Source: Jaltomata sinuosa
Taxonomy: Eukaryota > Streptophyta > Magnoliopsida > Solanales > Solanaceae
Assembly (NCBI GenBank): GCA_003996215.1
Contig: QJPP01000310.1
Location: 620,001-684,000, forward strand
Direction: 5' to 3'
Length of the DNA stretch: 64,000 nucleotides
Each line of letters opens with the position of its first letter. Positions within the stretch are counted from its first letter, which is position 1. A program made the translations under genes and the position numbers. Shown one piece after another: positions 37,401 through 49,270 of this stretch. The notes beneath the pieces were generated by a model that was not told the DNA's origin, did not search any database, and saw nothing but the letters and a program-made list of their open reading frames with translations.

Positions 37401-39515
37401 ATGAGCGAAGAATCTAACAACGCCTCGATGGTACCGGTAGATGGCGCCAAAAGTTCTCAAAAACTGATGGACACTCAAAACGACGAACAAATGGCCAACA
37501 TGGCACAAGAAATTGAGATCTTGAAAGAAGAACTACGCCAAGTGCGGGATTTGACTAAGCTTACAGCTGCTACCTTCCCCGCTCAATTCCAATTTCCAAA
37601 TGCTGAGTTGCGGCCAGTCGCTCCCGCCAACTTAACAGACACGCCTAAGGAAACACCACTTGTTCCCACTTATGCTCAAGATCTACTTGCTCATCCACCC
37701 GCTGTTAGGACTGCACCTAATCTTTCCTTGCCTACGCAGAACTTCATTGTTCCAATTCACCCAACAATGCAGCATATACCTGAGGCACATGTCACTTGTG
37801 AAATGCCTGTTCCACCGGTATATGCTACTGAAGCCCCTACTTTCGCAACATCCACGGCTGTCAAAGTACCATATGAGGTTGATCAGTACATAGGATTGGA
37901 GAGGGATGGCCGGTCAAATGAAGAGAGGTCGATAGCAGCTCAACTTGAAAGCTTGAAAAGGGCTTTTAAAAGCATGCAAGTTACCAGGGGAACCGAAAGT
38001 CTGGACTATGATGACCTATGCATCCACCCAGACATCGATATGCCAGTCGGGTACAAACCACCAAAATTTGATATATTTGATGGAAAGGGCGATCCCCACG
38101 CACACCTAAGAGCCTATTATGACAAGCTGGTCGGCGTAGGAAGGAACGAGAAATTGAGGATGAAACTGTTCATTCGAAGTCTGTCAGGAGAAGCTCTAAC
38201 TTGGTACACTCGCCAAGACCCTCGCTAATGGCGTGATTGGCAAGAATTAGCCGAAGATTTCATGAGTCGCTTCAGGTTTAATACCGAAATCACTCCGGAC
38301 AGATTCTCACTTGCTAACATACAAAAGAAGCCATCTGAATCATTTCAAGAATATTCATGGAGATGGAGGACCGAGGCTGCTCGGATCCAGCCCCCACTTG
38401 ACGAAAATGAACTCTCTAAGTACTTTATCCGAGCTTAGGAAGGCGTCTACTTCGACAAAATAATTTCAATGATGGGCCAAAAGTTCGCCGACTTGGTCAA
38501 GATGGGAGACTTTATTGAGGAAGGTATTAAGTCCGGGAAAATTCAGTCTATGGTCGCACTGCAAGCCGCAAGCAAGGCCATACAGTCAGGTTCCATTGGT
38601 GGTATCAAGAAGAAGAAGGAAGACGTCTCAGCTGTCACACCTTACTACCAGCACGGAGGCTCATCCCACCAATACCCTAACAACTCCCAAATTAGCGCAC
38701 ATGTTCCAGTATATAGTACCCAGCCACACTATAATCCACCTCGAGCTCCAGCACACCAAAATCCACCAAAGCCGTATGCCCCTGTCCAAGCTCCAGTTCA
38801 CCAAAATAGGCCAGCATATGCACCAAGAGCACGTCCTAATTTTGAAGCCAGAAATACCCGCACCTACACTCCTATTGCCGAGCCTTTGGCTCAATTGTTT
38901 GAAAGGTTGAGGGTAGCAGGTTTGTTGCAGCCGATTGAGGGAAGAATCCCTGATCCGATACCACGAAGCTTTGATGGAAATAAGCGATGTTTATACCACT
39001 CGGGAATACAAGGACATGACACGGAGGAGTGTTTTGGTTTGAGGGACCAGATCGAGTCTCTTATCAGAAAGGGAGTAATCAATTGCACCGGTACTCCTCT
39101 GAATGTGAACAACAACCCTCTACTGGATCATGAGAATCGAGGAGTCAACATGATTACCCTGGAGGAAGAGTATGACCTGGAAGGGCCTATCGTGCCAATC
39201 TGGAACACAGAAGAAGTTGCCGCCACATCTCCAGCACAACCTTTTATTACAGTTCAGCTGAGAGAGCCTTTGACTATTCAAACCTACCTGCCGAGAGTTG
39301 TGGTAACCACTATAGCCACTGGAAAACCTGACTATGACACTAAAGCAGTCCCATGGGACTATCGGACGGAAGCCAAGGGCAAGATGATAGATGTTGTTGT
39401 GGCTCACGGAATGACCAGGTCGGGAAGGTGTTATGCCCCAGAGGATCTAAATCGAGGGGTTCACGGGAGAGAACAAAATCCAAAGAAGAATGTTACTGAT
39501 GCAGAAGCCACATAA
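37401..39515 (+). pseudogene. Ogre gag
   Basis: A single frame from ATG 37401, interrupted by TAA at 38226-38228 and TAG at 38436-38438, ending TAA 39513-39515. N-terminal coiled-coil-like helix (EEIEILKEELRQVRDL type). The central capsid-like part has 'GKGDPHAHLRAYYDKL' and 'MKLFIRSLSGEALTWY', typical Ty3/gypsy gag. A Pro/Gln-rich linker follows. Near codon 530 there is a CLYHSGIQGHDTEEC zinc-knuckle-like motif (C-x2-H-x4-GH-x4-C pattern), seen in Tat elements. Each stop replaces a codon expected to be Gln or Lys/Glu. Confidence 0.85.
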
Positions 39516-39527
39516 TTTTGGAAGAAG

Positions 39528-40913
39528 ATGCAGTCTAAAGATTACTCAATCGAGGGACAACTAATGAGGACACCAGCCCACATTTCCATTATGTCCTTGC
39601 TAATGAGTTCTGAAGCCCATAGGAACGCTTTGGTACAAGTTCTGAGTGGAGTTAGCGTACCAAAAGAAACTATAAGTGACACATTGGCTGCAACAATTGG
39701 AAAAATTGTGGAAGTGAACAAAATCTCTTTCCATGATGATGAATTACCAGCAGAAGGGGTTGGCCACAACAAAGCACTCCACATCGCGGTCAAGTGCTGT
39801 GATAAGATCGTAACTAGAGTTTTGATCGACGGTGGTTCTGGATGCAACATCTGTCCTTTCACCACATTGAGAGACCTAGGTGTGAATATGGGAGAGATAA
39901 GGGAAAGTCGTGTGAAAGTGAGAGCTTTTGATGGTGCGCAGAGAAGCGTCATTGGAGAAATCTATCTCACCTTGCAAGTGGGTTCGGCTGAATTCCCCAT
40001 TTTATTTCAAGTGATGGATGTGTCGTCCAACTATAACCTGTTACTAGGAAGGCCATGGGTCCATATGGCAAGAGCAGTTCCCTCTACGCTCCATCAGTGT
40101 GTGAAGTTCGAGTGGGGTCGCACCGAAGTTACCATTCACGGGGAGCTCAGTCACCCCATCTATTCCGTGAATTCTGTTCCAGTCACAGAAGAATTGGATG
40201 GAGCCGCTTTCCATGCTCTGGAGATCATGCAAGCTGTAAGAATTGATGAGAAAATAGATCCTGTGAAGATGGAGATGTCGAGAGCAGCGAAGATGGTTGC
40301 GTCAGAGATGTTGAAATATGGGTATCAACCAAAGACAGGGCTCGAACCTAAGGCTGACGGTATAATTGAACCAATCCAGCTGAAACATCAGAAGGGTACC
40401 GCCGGGCTAGGATACAAGCCTACTTCAGGAGGAGTCCACATTACAAAGTTTGGGGCAGTAGTGTTCATGCCAGGACAAGTCCCAATCCCAGATGAACCAG
40501 TTGATGAAGATGTCGTTGAGGGAATAGGAAATCTATTCGTGGCCATGACCGACGATGGACTGGAGAAAGATATCAAGAAGCTGACCATCCGTGATGCCAA
40601 TCCGGGAGAAGTCTTGCAGAACTGGACCATCAGCCCATCCCTGTTTCGACAGGAGTCCTGCGCTAATATTAGTAAAAATCATCGTACAACGGTTATGACA
40701 TGTAACAAATCCATTGAGCAAAGTACGAGTCATGAGCAGGACTGTGAAGAATACGATGAAAGCATGATGCCTGAAAATCTACCTCAGGAGATCGAACAAC
40801 TTGAGAGCCAGAAGAAGCCCAACATGGATGAAACTGAGGTTGTCAACTTGGGAAATGAAGAAATAGTGAGAGAAGTACGAGTCAGCATACACTTGGAAGA
40901 TGAAAGAAAGTGA
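39528..40913 (+). CDS. Ogre protease region
   Basis: 461 codons in the same frame as gag, from which it is separated by the TAA at 39513. The aspartic protease active site is 'VLIDGGSGCNICP' (Asp at 39828-39830; DGGS in place of DTGS, as usual in Tat elements). The flap and second half follow ('YNLLLGRPWVH', the ILGRPW-type box). A G-patch-like glycine-rich segment ('KGTAGLGYKP') follows near codon 290. The frame ends in TGA 40911-40913, only 3 bases before the next open segment in the same frame. It cleaves the polyprotein in intact relatives. Confidence 0.85.
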   Translation: MQSKDYSIEGQLMRTPAHISIMSLLMSSEAHRNALVQVLSGVSVPKETISDTLAATIGKIVEVNKISFHDDELPAEGVGHNKALHIAVKCCDKIVTRVLIDGGSGCNICPFTTLRDLGVNMGEIRESRVKVRAFDGAQRSVIGEIYLTLQVGSAEFPILFQVMDVSSNYNLLLGRPWVHMARAVPSTLHQCVKFEWGRTEVTIHGELSHPIYSVNSVPVTEELDGAAFHALEIMQAVRIDEKIDPVKMEMSRAAKMVASEMLKYGYQPKTGLEPKADGIIEPIQLKHQKGTAGLGYKPTSGGVHITKFGAVVFMPGQVPIPDEPVDEDVVEGIGNLFVAMTDDGLEKDIKKLTIRDANPGEVLQNWTISPSLFRQESCANISKNHRTTVMTCNKSIEQSTSHEQDCEEYDESMMPENLPQEIEQLESQKKPNMDETEVVNLGNEEIVREVRVSIHLEDERK

Positions 40914-40916
40914 GAA

Positions 40917-43208
40917 TTGATTATATTGATCAAGCAATATGTTGATGTGTTTGCTTGGTCCTACGATGACATGCCAGGATTAAGCACCGATATCGTCTCA
41001 CACAAGCTGCCGACTGATCCTTCTTGCCCGTCTGTGAAGCAAAAGACTAGGAAGTTCAAGCCTGATTTGAGTTTAAGAATCAAGGAGGAGGTAACTAAAC
41101 AAATTCAGGCAAATGTTGTGAGGGTTACTAATTACCCCACATGGTTGGCCAACATCGTGCCAGTGCCAAAAAAGGACGGGAAAATCAGGATATGTGTAGA
41201 CTATCGGGATCTTAATAAAGCTAGACCCAAGGATAACTTTCCTCTCCCAAACATTCATATACTCATCGACAATTGTGCAAAGCATAAGTTGCAATCGTTT
41301 GTCGATTGCTTTGCAGGATATCACCAAGTCCTTATGAATGAAGATGATGCGGAGAAAACAGCATTTATCACTCCATGGGGGGTGTATTGCTATAGAGTGA
41401 TGCCATTTGGACTCAAAAATGTTGGCGCAACCTATATGAGGGCCATGACTACCCTCTTCCATGATATGATTCACAAGGAGATTGAAGTGTACGTAGATGA
41501 TGTCGTTATCAAGTCCAAGAAGAGTTCAGACCACTTAGGGGATTTACAGAAGTTCTTTGAAAGGTTGCGGAGATACAATTTGAAATTCAATCCAGCAAAG
41601 TGCGCATTCGGAGTTCCCGCCGGAAAGCTACTAGGGTTCATCGTCAGCAGGAAGGGCATAGAATTGGATCCATCAAAAATCAAGGCGATTCAAGAGTTAC
41701 CTCCCCCCAGAACCAAGAAGGATGTGATGAGCTTCTTGGGGAGACTCAATTACATCAGTCGTTTCATAGCTCAGTCTACAGTGATCTGTGAACCCATATT
41801 CAAGTTACTAAAGAAGGATGCCGCCACAGATTGGACGGAGGAATGCCAAAGAGTTTTTGATAGAATCAAGGAGTACTTGTCCAACCCGCCAGTATTGGTT
41901 CCACCAGAGCCCGGAAAACCATTGTTGCTGTATCTATCCATCATGGATGGAGCATTTGGATGTTTGATAGGACAAAACTATGACACGGGAAAGAAAGAGC
42001 AAGCTATTTACTACTTGAGCAAGAAGTTTACACCATACGAGGCAAGATATACCGTGTTAGAACGAACGTGTTGCGCTTTGACTTGGATTGCGCAAAAGTT
42101 GAGGCATTACCTGTCGGTGTACACCACGTACTTGATCTCAACAATGGATCCACTCAAGTATATCTTTCAAAAACCGATGCCCACAGGGAAGTTAGCAAAG
42201 TGGCAGATTTTGCTGAGTGAGTTCGACATTGTGTACGTGACCCAGAAGGCTGTCAAAGGACAAGCTTTGGCCGATCACCTCGCAGAAAATCCGGTGGATA
42301 AAGATTATGAACCGCTCATGACTTACTTCCCCGATGAAGAAGTATTTTTTGCAGGAGAGGACATCTCAGAGTCATATGACGGATGGAGATTGTTTTTCGA
42401 TGGGGCATCAAATTTCAAAGGAGTCGGAATTGGAGCAGTCTTGGTTTCAAGAACGGGACAGCACTACCCAATCTCAGCCAAGATTAGATTCCCTTGCACA
42501 AACAACATGGCAGAATATGAAGCATGCATTCTCGGACTTAGGATGGATGTGGACATGAACATCAAAGAGCTTTTGGTAATAAGTGATTCTGACCTATTGG
42601 TTCATCAGGTACAGGGAGAATGGGCCACCAAGAATGTCAAGATCCTTCCTTATCTGGAGTGTGTGAAAGAGCTGAGCAAAAGGTTTACAAAGATTGAGTT
42701 CAAACATGTTCCCCGGGCTCAAAACGAGTTCGCGGATGCTTTGGCTACTCTTTCCTCAATGATCCAACACCCGGATAAGAATTACATCGACCCTATCGAA
42801 GTGGAGATACGTGACCAGCACGCATACTGTTTTAACGTAGATGAAGAGTTTGATAGAAAACCATGGTACCATGATATTAGAAGGTTGCTCGAAGCAGGAG
42901 AATATCCGAAAAATGCCAGTAGCAAGCAGAAGCGGACTTTAAGGAGAATGGCCAATCATTTCTTCCTTAACGGCGAAATCTTGTATAGGAGAACCCCAGA
43001 TTTGGGATTACTAAGGTGTGTCGATGCAACAGAAGCGACAAGACTGTTAGAGAAAGTTCACGCAGGGACATGTGGACCCCACATGAATGGATTCAATTTG
43101 GCAAAGAAGATTTTGAGATCTGGATACTTTTGGATGACTATGGAGAGGGATAGCATCCGGTATGTACAAAAATGTTATCACTGTCAAGTTCATGGCGACT
43201 TTATATGA
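40917..43208 (+). CDS. Ogre reverse transcriptase, RNase H and integrase zinc finger
   Basis: 763 codons, no internal stop. RT motifs in order: 'CVDYRDLNKARPKDNFPLP', 'FAGYHQVLM', 'TPWGVYCYRVMPFGLKN', and catalytic YVDD at 41490-41501. A first RNase H region follows ('YYLSKKFTPYEARYTVLE'). A second, archaeal-like RNase H has its first catalytic Asp in 'LFFDGAS' (42399-42401) and then 'ISDSDLLVHQVQGEW'. Two RNase H domains are a hallmark of Tat. The C-terminus is the HHCC finger of integrase (about 43060-43190, ending CYHCQVH). The TGA at 43206 separates it from the integrase core in the same frame. Confidence 0.92.
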   Translation: MIILIKQYVDVFAWSYDDMPGLSTDIVSHKLPTDPSCPSVKQKTRKFKPDLSLRIKEEVTKQIQANVVRVTNYPTWLANIVPVPKKDGKIRICVDYRDLNKARPKDNFPLPNIHILIDNCAKHKLQSFVDCFAGYHQVLMNEDDAEKTAFITPWGVYCYRVMPFGLKNVGATYMRAMTTLFHDMIHKEIEVYVDDVVIKSKKSSDHLGDLQKFFERLRRYNLKFNPAKCAFGVPAGKLLGFIVSRKGIELDPSKIKAIQELPPPRTKKDVMSFLGRLNYISRFIAQSTVICEPIFKLLKKDAATDWTEECQRVFDRIKEYLSNPPVLVPPEPGKPLLLYLSIMDGAFGCLIGQNYDTGKKEQAIYYLSKKFTPYEARYTVLERTCCALTWIAQKLRHYLSVYTTYLISTMDPLKYIFQKPMPTGKLAKWQILLSEFDIVYVTQKAVKGQALADHLAENPVDKDYEPLMTYFPDEEVFFAGEDISESYDGWRLFFDGASNFKGVGIGAVLVSRTGQHYPISAKIRFPCTNNMAEYEACILGLRMDVDMNIKELLVISDSDLLVHQVQGEWATKNVKILPYLECVKELSKRFTKIEFKHVPRAQNEFADALATLSSMIQHPDKNYIDPIEVEIRDQHAYCFNVDEEFDRKPWYHDIRRLLEAGEYPKNASSKQKRTLRRMANHFFLNGEILYRRTPDLGLLRCVDATEATRLLEKVHAGTCGPHMNGFNLAKKILRSGYFWMTMERDSIRYVQKCYHCQVHGDFI

Positions 43209-43229
43209 GTTCCGCCAAACGAGCTCAAT

Positions 43230-44111
43230 GTGATGGGGTCCCCATGGCCATTTGTTGCTTGGGGCATGGACGTAATTGGACCCATAGAGCCTCCCACATC
43301 AAATGGACACCGTTTCATCCTGGTAGCTATCGACTATTTCACAAAATGGGTTGAGGCTTCAACGCACAAGGCAATAACTAAGAAGGTGGTAATAGATTTC
43401 GTCCGAAATAACATAGTTTGTCGGTTTGGAATTCCAGAATCAATCATAACAGACAACGGAACCAATCTTAATAGTGATCTCATAAGAGAGACTTGTGAAA
43501 GGTTTAAAATCTCCCACCGGAACTCCACAGCATATAGACCACAAATGAATGGAGCAGTTGAAGCCGCGAATAAGAATATCAAGAGGATCCTGAGGAAAAT
43601 AATAGATAGTAACAGAGAATGGCATGAGAAGCTACCATATGCTTTGCTCGGCTATCGCACCACAATCAGAACATCCACTGGTGCGACCCCCTACATGTTG
43701 GTCTACGGTTCGGAAGCAGTAATACCCGCTGAAGTGGAAATACCTTCTCTAAGAATCATCCAAGAGGTTGGTCTGGAAGACGCGGGATGGGTTCGTAGCA
43801 GGATGGAACAGTTGATGCTCATTGATGAGAAGAGACTGGATGCAGTATGTCACGGCCAACTCTATCAAAACAGAATGATCAGAGCGTTCAACAAAAAAGT
43901 CAAGCCTCGACGATTCACACAAGGGTAATTAGTATTGAAGAAAATATTCCCTCACCAGATTGAAGCTAAGGGGAAATTTGCGCCAAACTGGCAAGGCCCT
44001 TACATGGTTCACCGAGTGCTCTCAGGCGGAGCAGTAATCCTCGCAGAGATGGATGGTGTCGTGAGCACAAAGCCGATCAATTCAGACGCTATCAAGAAGT
44101 ACTACATTTGA
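43230..44111 (+). pseudogene. Ogre integrase core and C-terminal domain
   Basis: In frame with the preceding segment. DDE catalytic triad: D at 43269 (GMDVIGP), D at 43452 (ITDNGTN) and E at 43560 (GAVEAANKN), giving the D,D-35-E spacing. TAA at 43926-43928 interrupts the frame. Reading continues as 'LVLKKIFPHQ', 'GKFAPNWQGPYMV', the GPY/F-type C-terminal module, to TGA 44109-44111. No chromodomain is seen, as expected for Tat. The integrase inserts the element cDNA in intact relatives. Confidence 0.88.
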
Positions 44112-44167
44112 AGACAGAGGGACTAGTTGTTATTTCCTTGTACTTTTTGCATTTTTCTCTAATAAAA

Positions 44168-44530
44168 CAGAACTACGTATTAGCCTGACTTCCCACGGCG
44201 GGATACGTAGGCAACCCACATCGGGTCCAGTTTCCCTTAGAAAAACCAAAAACATCATCTTTTATGTATTTAGAGCTACGATTGACCTGACTTCCCTCGG
44301 TGGGATACGTAGGCAATCCTCGTCGGATTCGGTCCCTTCATATTTTCCATTTCCTAATGTATTTGAACTACGTTCTGACCTGATTCCGTTTGGATACGTA
44401 GGCAGCCTGAGTCAGGCTCGGTCAATGCATTACATATTTTTATCTTTCTTTAATATCCCCGAACTACGTACAGACCTGATTCCCGTTCGGGGATACGTAG
44501 GCAACCTAAAAGGTTCGGTCATACCCTTAG
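44168..44530 (+). repeat. Four degenerate ~100-bp repeats with TACGTAGGCA cores
   Basis: Each unit reads 'gaactacgt...cctgattcc...ggatacgtaggcaacc...tcggtc', with cores near 44204, 44305, 44394 and 44494. Single related units occur near 53439 and 53610 in the same element and near 212 in the left element, so the motif is ancestral to this Ogre group. Lies just downstream of the integrase stop, in the 3' UTR. Confidence 0.75.
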
Positions 44531-45230
44531 GATAAACCTTCCCCCCCTTTTATTTATACCTTCAGAGTGATCACAACATCTACAGAGAGATAGAAAAGCG
44601 TCACCAAAAGCCGGAGCCACGAGAAGAGTACATTTGGACGTCCTCAACAAAGGAAAAAACTCGATTGGATTTCGGAACATGTCATAATTTAAGTAACGAT
44701 GAATGATCACTATATATATGTGCCTAGTATATACAAAATATACTTATTTTTTTTAAAATATATATATATATATTTTCAAAATATTTTACTACCTTTCCAC
44801 CTACTAAGTCTCCAAAATAGGAAGTTGCTAGCAACCAAGGAGGTTTTGAAGGGATCCACCTACCGAGTCTCTGGGATAGGAAATCACGAGCGGCCGATGA
44901 GGTTTTGAAGAAAGTCTAATGGCAAGGCCAGGATCCGCAAGCCGACACAAATCAACACCCCTCCCAAAACTAAATTTTTTTTCTTTGAGCACAGGAAAAC
45001 AGGAATCAAGACAGGAGGATGTCAAGTCAAGATCATGGACATGATTGGAGAAATCTTTCGGCAATCACGACACCAGAAGCCGAATATTCTTCCCCTACTC
45101 TACTTTAAAATATTTTGTCCCAATTCTTCCAATTCTTAAAGGGTTTCATTTATGTTTTGTAGGTACATCCGAGATCCGGATCGAGTATCGAAGATAGAGA
45201 GCTCTCATAGGAAAATAGAATAGTTTATCT
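44531..45230 (+). other. Ogre 3' UTR, non-coding
   Basis: Contains a short TA-rich tract ((TA)n near 44755-44775) and two copies of 'ccaccta.cgagtctc.gggataggaa' type sequence near 44800 and 44858. No protein domain is recognisable, and it belongs to the long untranslated region typical of Ogre. Confidence 0.5.
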
Positions 45231-45232
45231 CT

Positions 45233-45553
45233 TTCCAAATAACTCCGCCAATCGGAGATTGCCATCTAATTGCATCAAATAACTCCGCCAATCGGAGAAC
45301 GCGGACTGACTTCATCAAACTCCACCAATTGGAGGTTGTATATAAGCAAACAAAATGACGCTCCGCCGATTGGAGTTTGTACATAAGACAAACAAAACGA
45401 CGCTCCACCGATTGGAGTTTTGTACATAAGCAAACAAAACGACGCTCTGCCGATTGGAGTTTGTACATAAGCAAACAAAACGACGCTCTGCTGATTGGAG
45501 CTTGTACATAAGCAAACAAGACGACGCTCTGACGATTGGAGCCTGTACGTAAA
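45233..45553 (+). repeat. ~41-bp minisatellite of the Ogre 3' UTR, left part
   Basis: Eight units starting near 45243, 45283, 45320, 45361, 45403, 45445, 45486 and 45527. The core is CTCCGCCGATTGGAG with CTCC/GGAG inverted arms, followed by 'tttgtacataagcaaacaaaacgacg'. The array is cut inside a unit at GTAAA (45549-45553) by the Athila insertion, and the interrupted unit resumes at 51815. Confidence 0.88.
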
Positions 45554-46961
45554 TGATGTGCCGCCAATTTACGGCACTTTCGACTCCTTTTAACTAAGAA
45601 CTATGGTACGTTTTCAAGCAACCGTTGTCGTTTTTGATGTTTTTATGTTGTATTTTCAGGAAATGGAGACAAACATGGAAACGGAAGGAAATACGCGAAA
45701 AAGAGCATTCTGGATAAGAGTGATGGTCCGAGTGACGGACCGTCAAACTAGTGACGAACCGTCAAGGCAACCGTCAACTTGAGGCAACACACTGCCTAGT
45801 GGCGACGGTCACCGTGACGGGCCGTCAAGCCGGTGACGGTCCGTCACCCCAACCGTCACCTTGAGGCAGCACCACTGCCTAGTGGTGACGGCCACCGTGA
45901 CGGTCCGTCAAGGTCGTGACGGGCCGTCGCCCAAGCCGTCAAGTTGAGACAGTCGGTTACGCGGATTCCGAACGTTTTTGGGTTTACTTCCTGGACTCCT
46001 ATAAATACCCTATGTTAGGTTTATTTTACATTATTGCTTTTCCAATAGTTTTTACACACATTACTAAATAATTTAGGAGAGTTTTTGAGCGATTTATGAG
46101 AGAGGAAACACGCTACACACGGTTTCCTTCTCCTCAATCTTGTTCTTGATTGTTCTTGGGATCTTGTTATTTCTTGTTCTTGGAATAATTGAAGATTGTT
46201 TTCAATATATTGTAAGGATTTCTTTTCTTTATTATGATTATGACTTTCTTTTATTCTTCTTCTAGCATGATTAACTAAACCTCCCACAACTAGGGTTGTG
46301 GGAGCCATGGCTAAAGTAGCAATATAGATTCCGGGTAGCGACGGGTTAAATATGTATGTTGTCACGTTGTTAATCATTCGTTATGTAACGTTTTCTAGTG
46401 GTTGCAAACATTAGAACATGCCTAGGTTTAATTTGCTTGAGTAAAGAGATTAAAACCGGGAAACTTGATTAACGACAAGGATTCGAGACTACCAACTCTC
46501 GTCTAATGATTAATGTTGTAACTAGATTAATCTACTTGATGTTTAGAATTGAAATCTAAAAAGCATATCTTTTTGAGGTCGAGAGAATAGAAAAGGAAAT
46601 TTGTCTATTTGGTCGAGAGACGTTTAGACGATACCATTAATTCAATCACATCGTGACACGCATATAGAAAGAACCCGGTTAAGCTTAGGATCGACATTGT
46701 TACAAATGCCATGGTGAACATGTCCCTAGTTCACTCTCTCCTATTGATTATTACTCATACATTATTGCTTGCTTTTGTTTACACTTCGTTCACAAAACCC
46801 CCCCTTTTCCCGGAAACTATTGACGACTAGTCACATACTTCACTAAAGACTTGAATTTGCACCATATTCCCTGTGGGATTTGACCCCAACCTAGTTGGGT
46901 TCTATATTTGACTACGACCGCTTACGCCTCGTTAAGTTGAGGTGTAGTTTGGGCGTTATCA
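45554..46961 (+). repeat. 5' LTR of the Athila element
   Basis: 1408 bases. The 5' third carries palindromic GTGACGGTCCGTCAC (45833-45847) among many GACGGNCCGTC-like motifs. TATAAATA at 46000-46007 is the promoter candidate. The end matches the 3' LTR exactly in the last bases. By eye I counted about 22 differences from the 3' LTR (about 1.6 percent), nearly all transitions. Confidence 0.92.
46000..46007 (+). promoter_or_regulatory. TATA box of the Athila 5' LTR
   Basis: TATAAATA within 'ctcctataaataccctatg', conserved at 50853-50860 in the 3' LTR. It lies after the GC-rich GACGG...CCGTC block, in a typical U3 position. Confidence 0.6.
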
Positions 46962-46966
46962 AAAAG

Positions 46967-46984
46967 TGGCGCCGTTGCCGAGGA
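46967..46984 (+). promoter_or_regulatory. Athila primer-binding site
   Basis: TGGCGCCGTTGCCGAGG starts five bases after the LTR end. It matches the TGGCGCCGTTGCCGGGGA site known for Athila elements (complement of a tRNA-Asp 3' end) with one substitution within the first 17 bases. Confidence 0.75.
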
Positions 46985-47090
46985 ATACGGTTGTTTATTA
47001 AGTCCGGTGTGTTTATTTGACTCTTAGTCATATTTTCCTGCTTTTATTTTTGTTTGTTGTTTTTGTTTGTGACAGGGTACAGAGTTGTGC

Positions 47091-49270
47091 ATGCCAAGTA
47101 CCCGGTGCTCGGGTGAATCAACATTACCTTACGACCCCGAGCTTGCAAGAACGTTAAGGCGGAATATGGCCGCACAACTAGAGGCAGCAAGAATCGCTGC
47201 AGAACTGCAGGCCCAACAAAATTTGAATGTTGGTGGGCTGCAGGATGAGATCGCACGGAATGATGAGGATCTCGACTTAGATGGAGCGGGCGCTACGGGC
47301 GCCATTTTTGTTCCACCGCTACCGCCCGGAGCCAAGTTCAACATCACTAGCACGATGATCCAGCTGTTGAACTTGAGAGGAGTGTTCCGTGGTACCGCTG
47401 GTGATGATCCAAACCAGCACTTGATGAATTTCGTGGGCATCTGCAAGTCGTTCGAGTTGCCTGGAGTGAGTCAGACGGCAATCAGGCTCAGGTTGTTTCC
47501 GTTGTCTCTGTATGATGAGGCAGCGTTGTGGTTGACAAAGCTGACCCCGACTCTATCGCAACTTGTGGAGAGTTGAGAGGAGCTTTCCTAGAAAGGTTCT
47601 TTCCTCCCTCTCGGATGATACAGTTGAGGGACGAGATTAGCAATTTTAGGCAGCAACCTCACGAAGCTTTGCATGAGACTTGGTTGCGATTCAAGAAGAA
47701 GCTGGCACAGTGCCCCAACCATCAGTTGAACAACGAATTCTTGATGCAGACATTTTATAGGGCACTGAATTCGGCTACCAAGCCGACGTTGGACAACGCA
47801 GCAGGTGGAGCGTTTATGGGTCGCACTTTTGCCGATGCCACAGCTATTTTGGACAGGCTAACCAAAACCAACAGGGCCTGGCATACACGAGATTCAGAGG
47901 TGGCAGCTAGTACTTACGTAGTAGGTGTGTCAGCAGAGCAGCGCAGAAAAGAGGAGGAACGCGACCAAGACATGGCGCATCTGAAAACGCAGATGGACCT
48001 CTTGACCAAGCACTTGATGTCAGGAAGTATTGAGAAGGTGAAAGCCGTGGGTTCGCAAGGTAGAGCAGCAGGGGTTGAATCTGATGAGGAGGCCAACTAT
48101 TTGGGGGGTTTCCAGGCCAACGGCCAGGGAACCCAAGGTCGGAACTATCAGAGAGACAACCACTATGAGAAAGGCGGCTACAAAGATCGCGACCAAGGAA
48201 ACTGGAGGAACAACACCGAGAGAGGTGGGTTGTATATACCACCTGGTAATCGGGACAAGGCTAACAACGAGGCAGAGACTTCGAAGCTAGAGAGCATGAT
48301 GGCGAAGATGCTGCTAAAGGTGGAATCGACTGACTCGGGGGTAAAGGAGATGAGGAATGAATTATCTACATTGAGTCAGTTGGTGGATTCACATTCCACC
48401 TCGATCAAGCAATTGGAGCAGCAAGTGGGACAGATTTCGGCATATCTGAACCAAAGGAAGATAGGTACCTTGCCGAGTGACACGACTCATCCGAGGAATG
48501 ACGCAAGCTGTATGGAGATCACCACAAGAAATGGAAAAATATTACCGGAATCACATCCGGTAATTCAGACTCAAGGTGATGCTGCGGATGATGAAGAGGC
48601 GGTAGAGGAGGAAACGCCAAAGCCCGCGAAGAAAAGCAAGGAGGCCGAAAAGCCTCCAACTATGATGCCTCGGCCACCACCTCTTTTCCCACAGCGTTTG
48701 AAGAAGAAAGCTGACGATGGTAAGTTCCTGAACTTCATGACCATGCTGAAGCAGATTTCAATAAACATACCATTGGTGGAAGCAATGGAACAAATGCCCG
48801 GTTATGCCAAGTTCATGAAGGACTTGATTACAAAGAAGAGGTCGGTAAGTTTTGAACCGGAAGACAACCTCCACCACTGCAACGCCATTTCTTCAAGGTC
48901 GTTAGTCGAAAAGAAGGAAGATCCAGGTGCTTTCACTGTTCCCTGCACTGTTGGGAAGCTCAACTTTGGGAAAGCCTTGTGTGATCTGGGTGCTAGCATC
49001 AACTTGATGCCGCTAGCCGTCTATAAACAACTGGGTTTGGGAGCTCCTAAACCAACGTCCATAAGAGTGATGATGGCTGACCGCTCGGTAAAGCGACCTG
49101 TGGGAATATTGTCTGATGTGCTAGTAAAGATCGGTAAGTTTATCTTCCCAGCGGACTTTGTGATCCTGGATTGCGAAGTAGATTTTGAAGTTCCCATAAT
49201 CTTGGGACGACCTTTGCTAGCCAGAGCAAGAGCATTGGTTGACATGGAGAGAAACGAACTGACCTTCTGA
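47091..49270 (+). pseudogene. Athila gag-protease, frameshifted
   Basis: ATG 47091 opens a frame to TGA 47576. The continuation is in another frame (47528 to 49270), so a one-base change near 47540 breaks gag. Gag shows the Athila signature: 'DPNQHLMNFVGICKSFEL', 'RLRLFPLSLYDEAALWL', 'LRGAFLERFFPPSR', then a Lys/Glu-rich linker with heptad-like segments. The protease active site is 'ALCDLGASINLMP' (DLGAS form) and the second box is 'PIILGRPLLARA'. TGA at 49268-49270 replaces an expected Arg codon, and the same frame runs on to 49657. Confidence 0.88.

Noticed and set aside
45205..45567. 120-codon minus-strand repeat ORF
   Set aside because: It follows the ~41-base minisatellite and has no independent evidence of coding.
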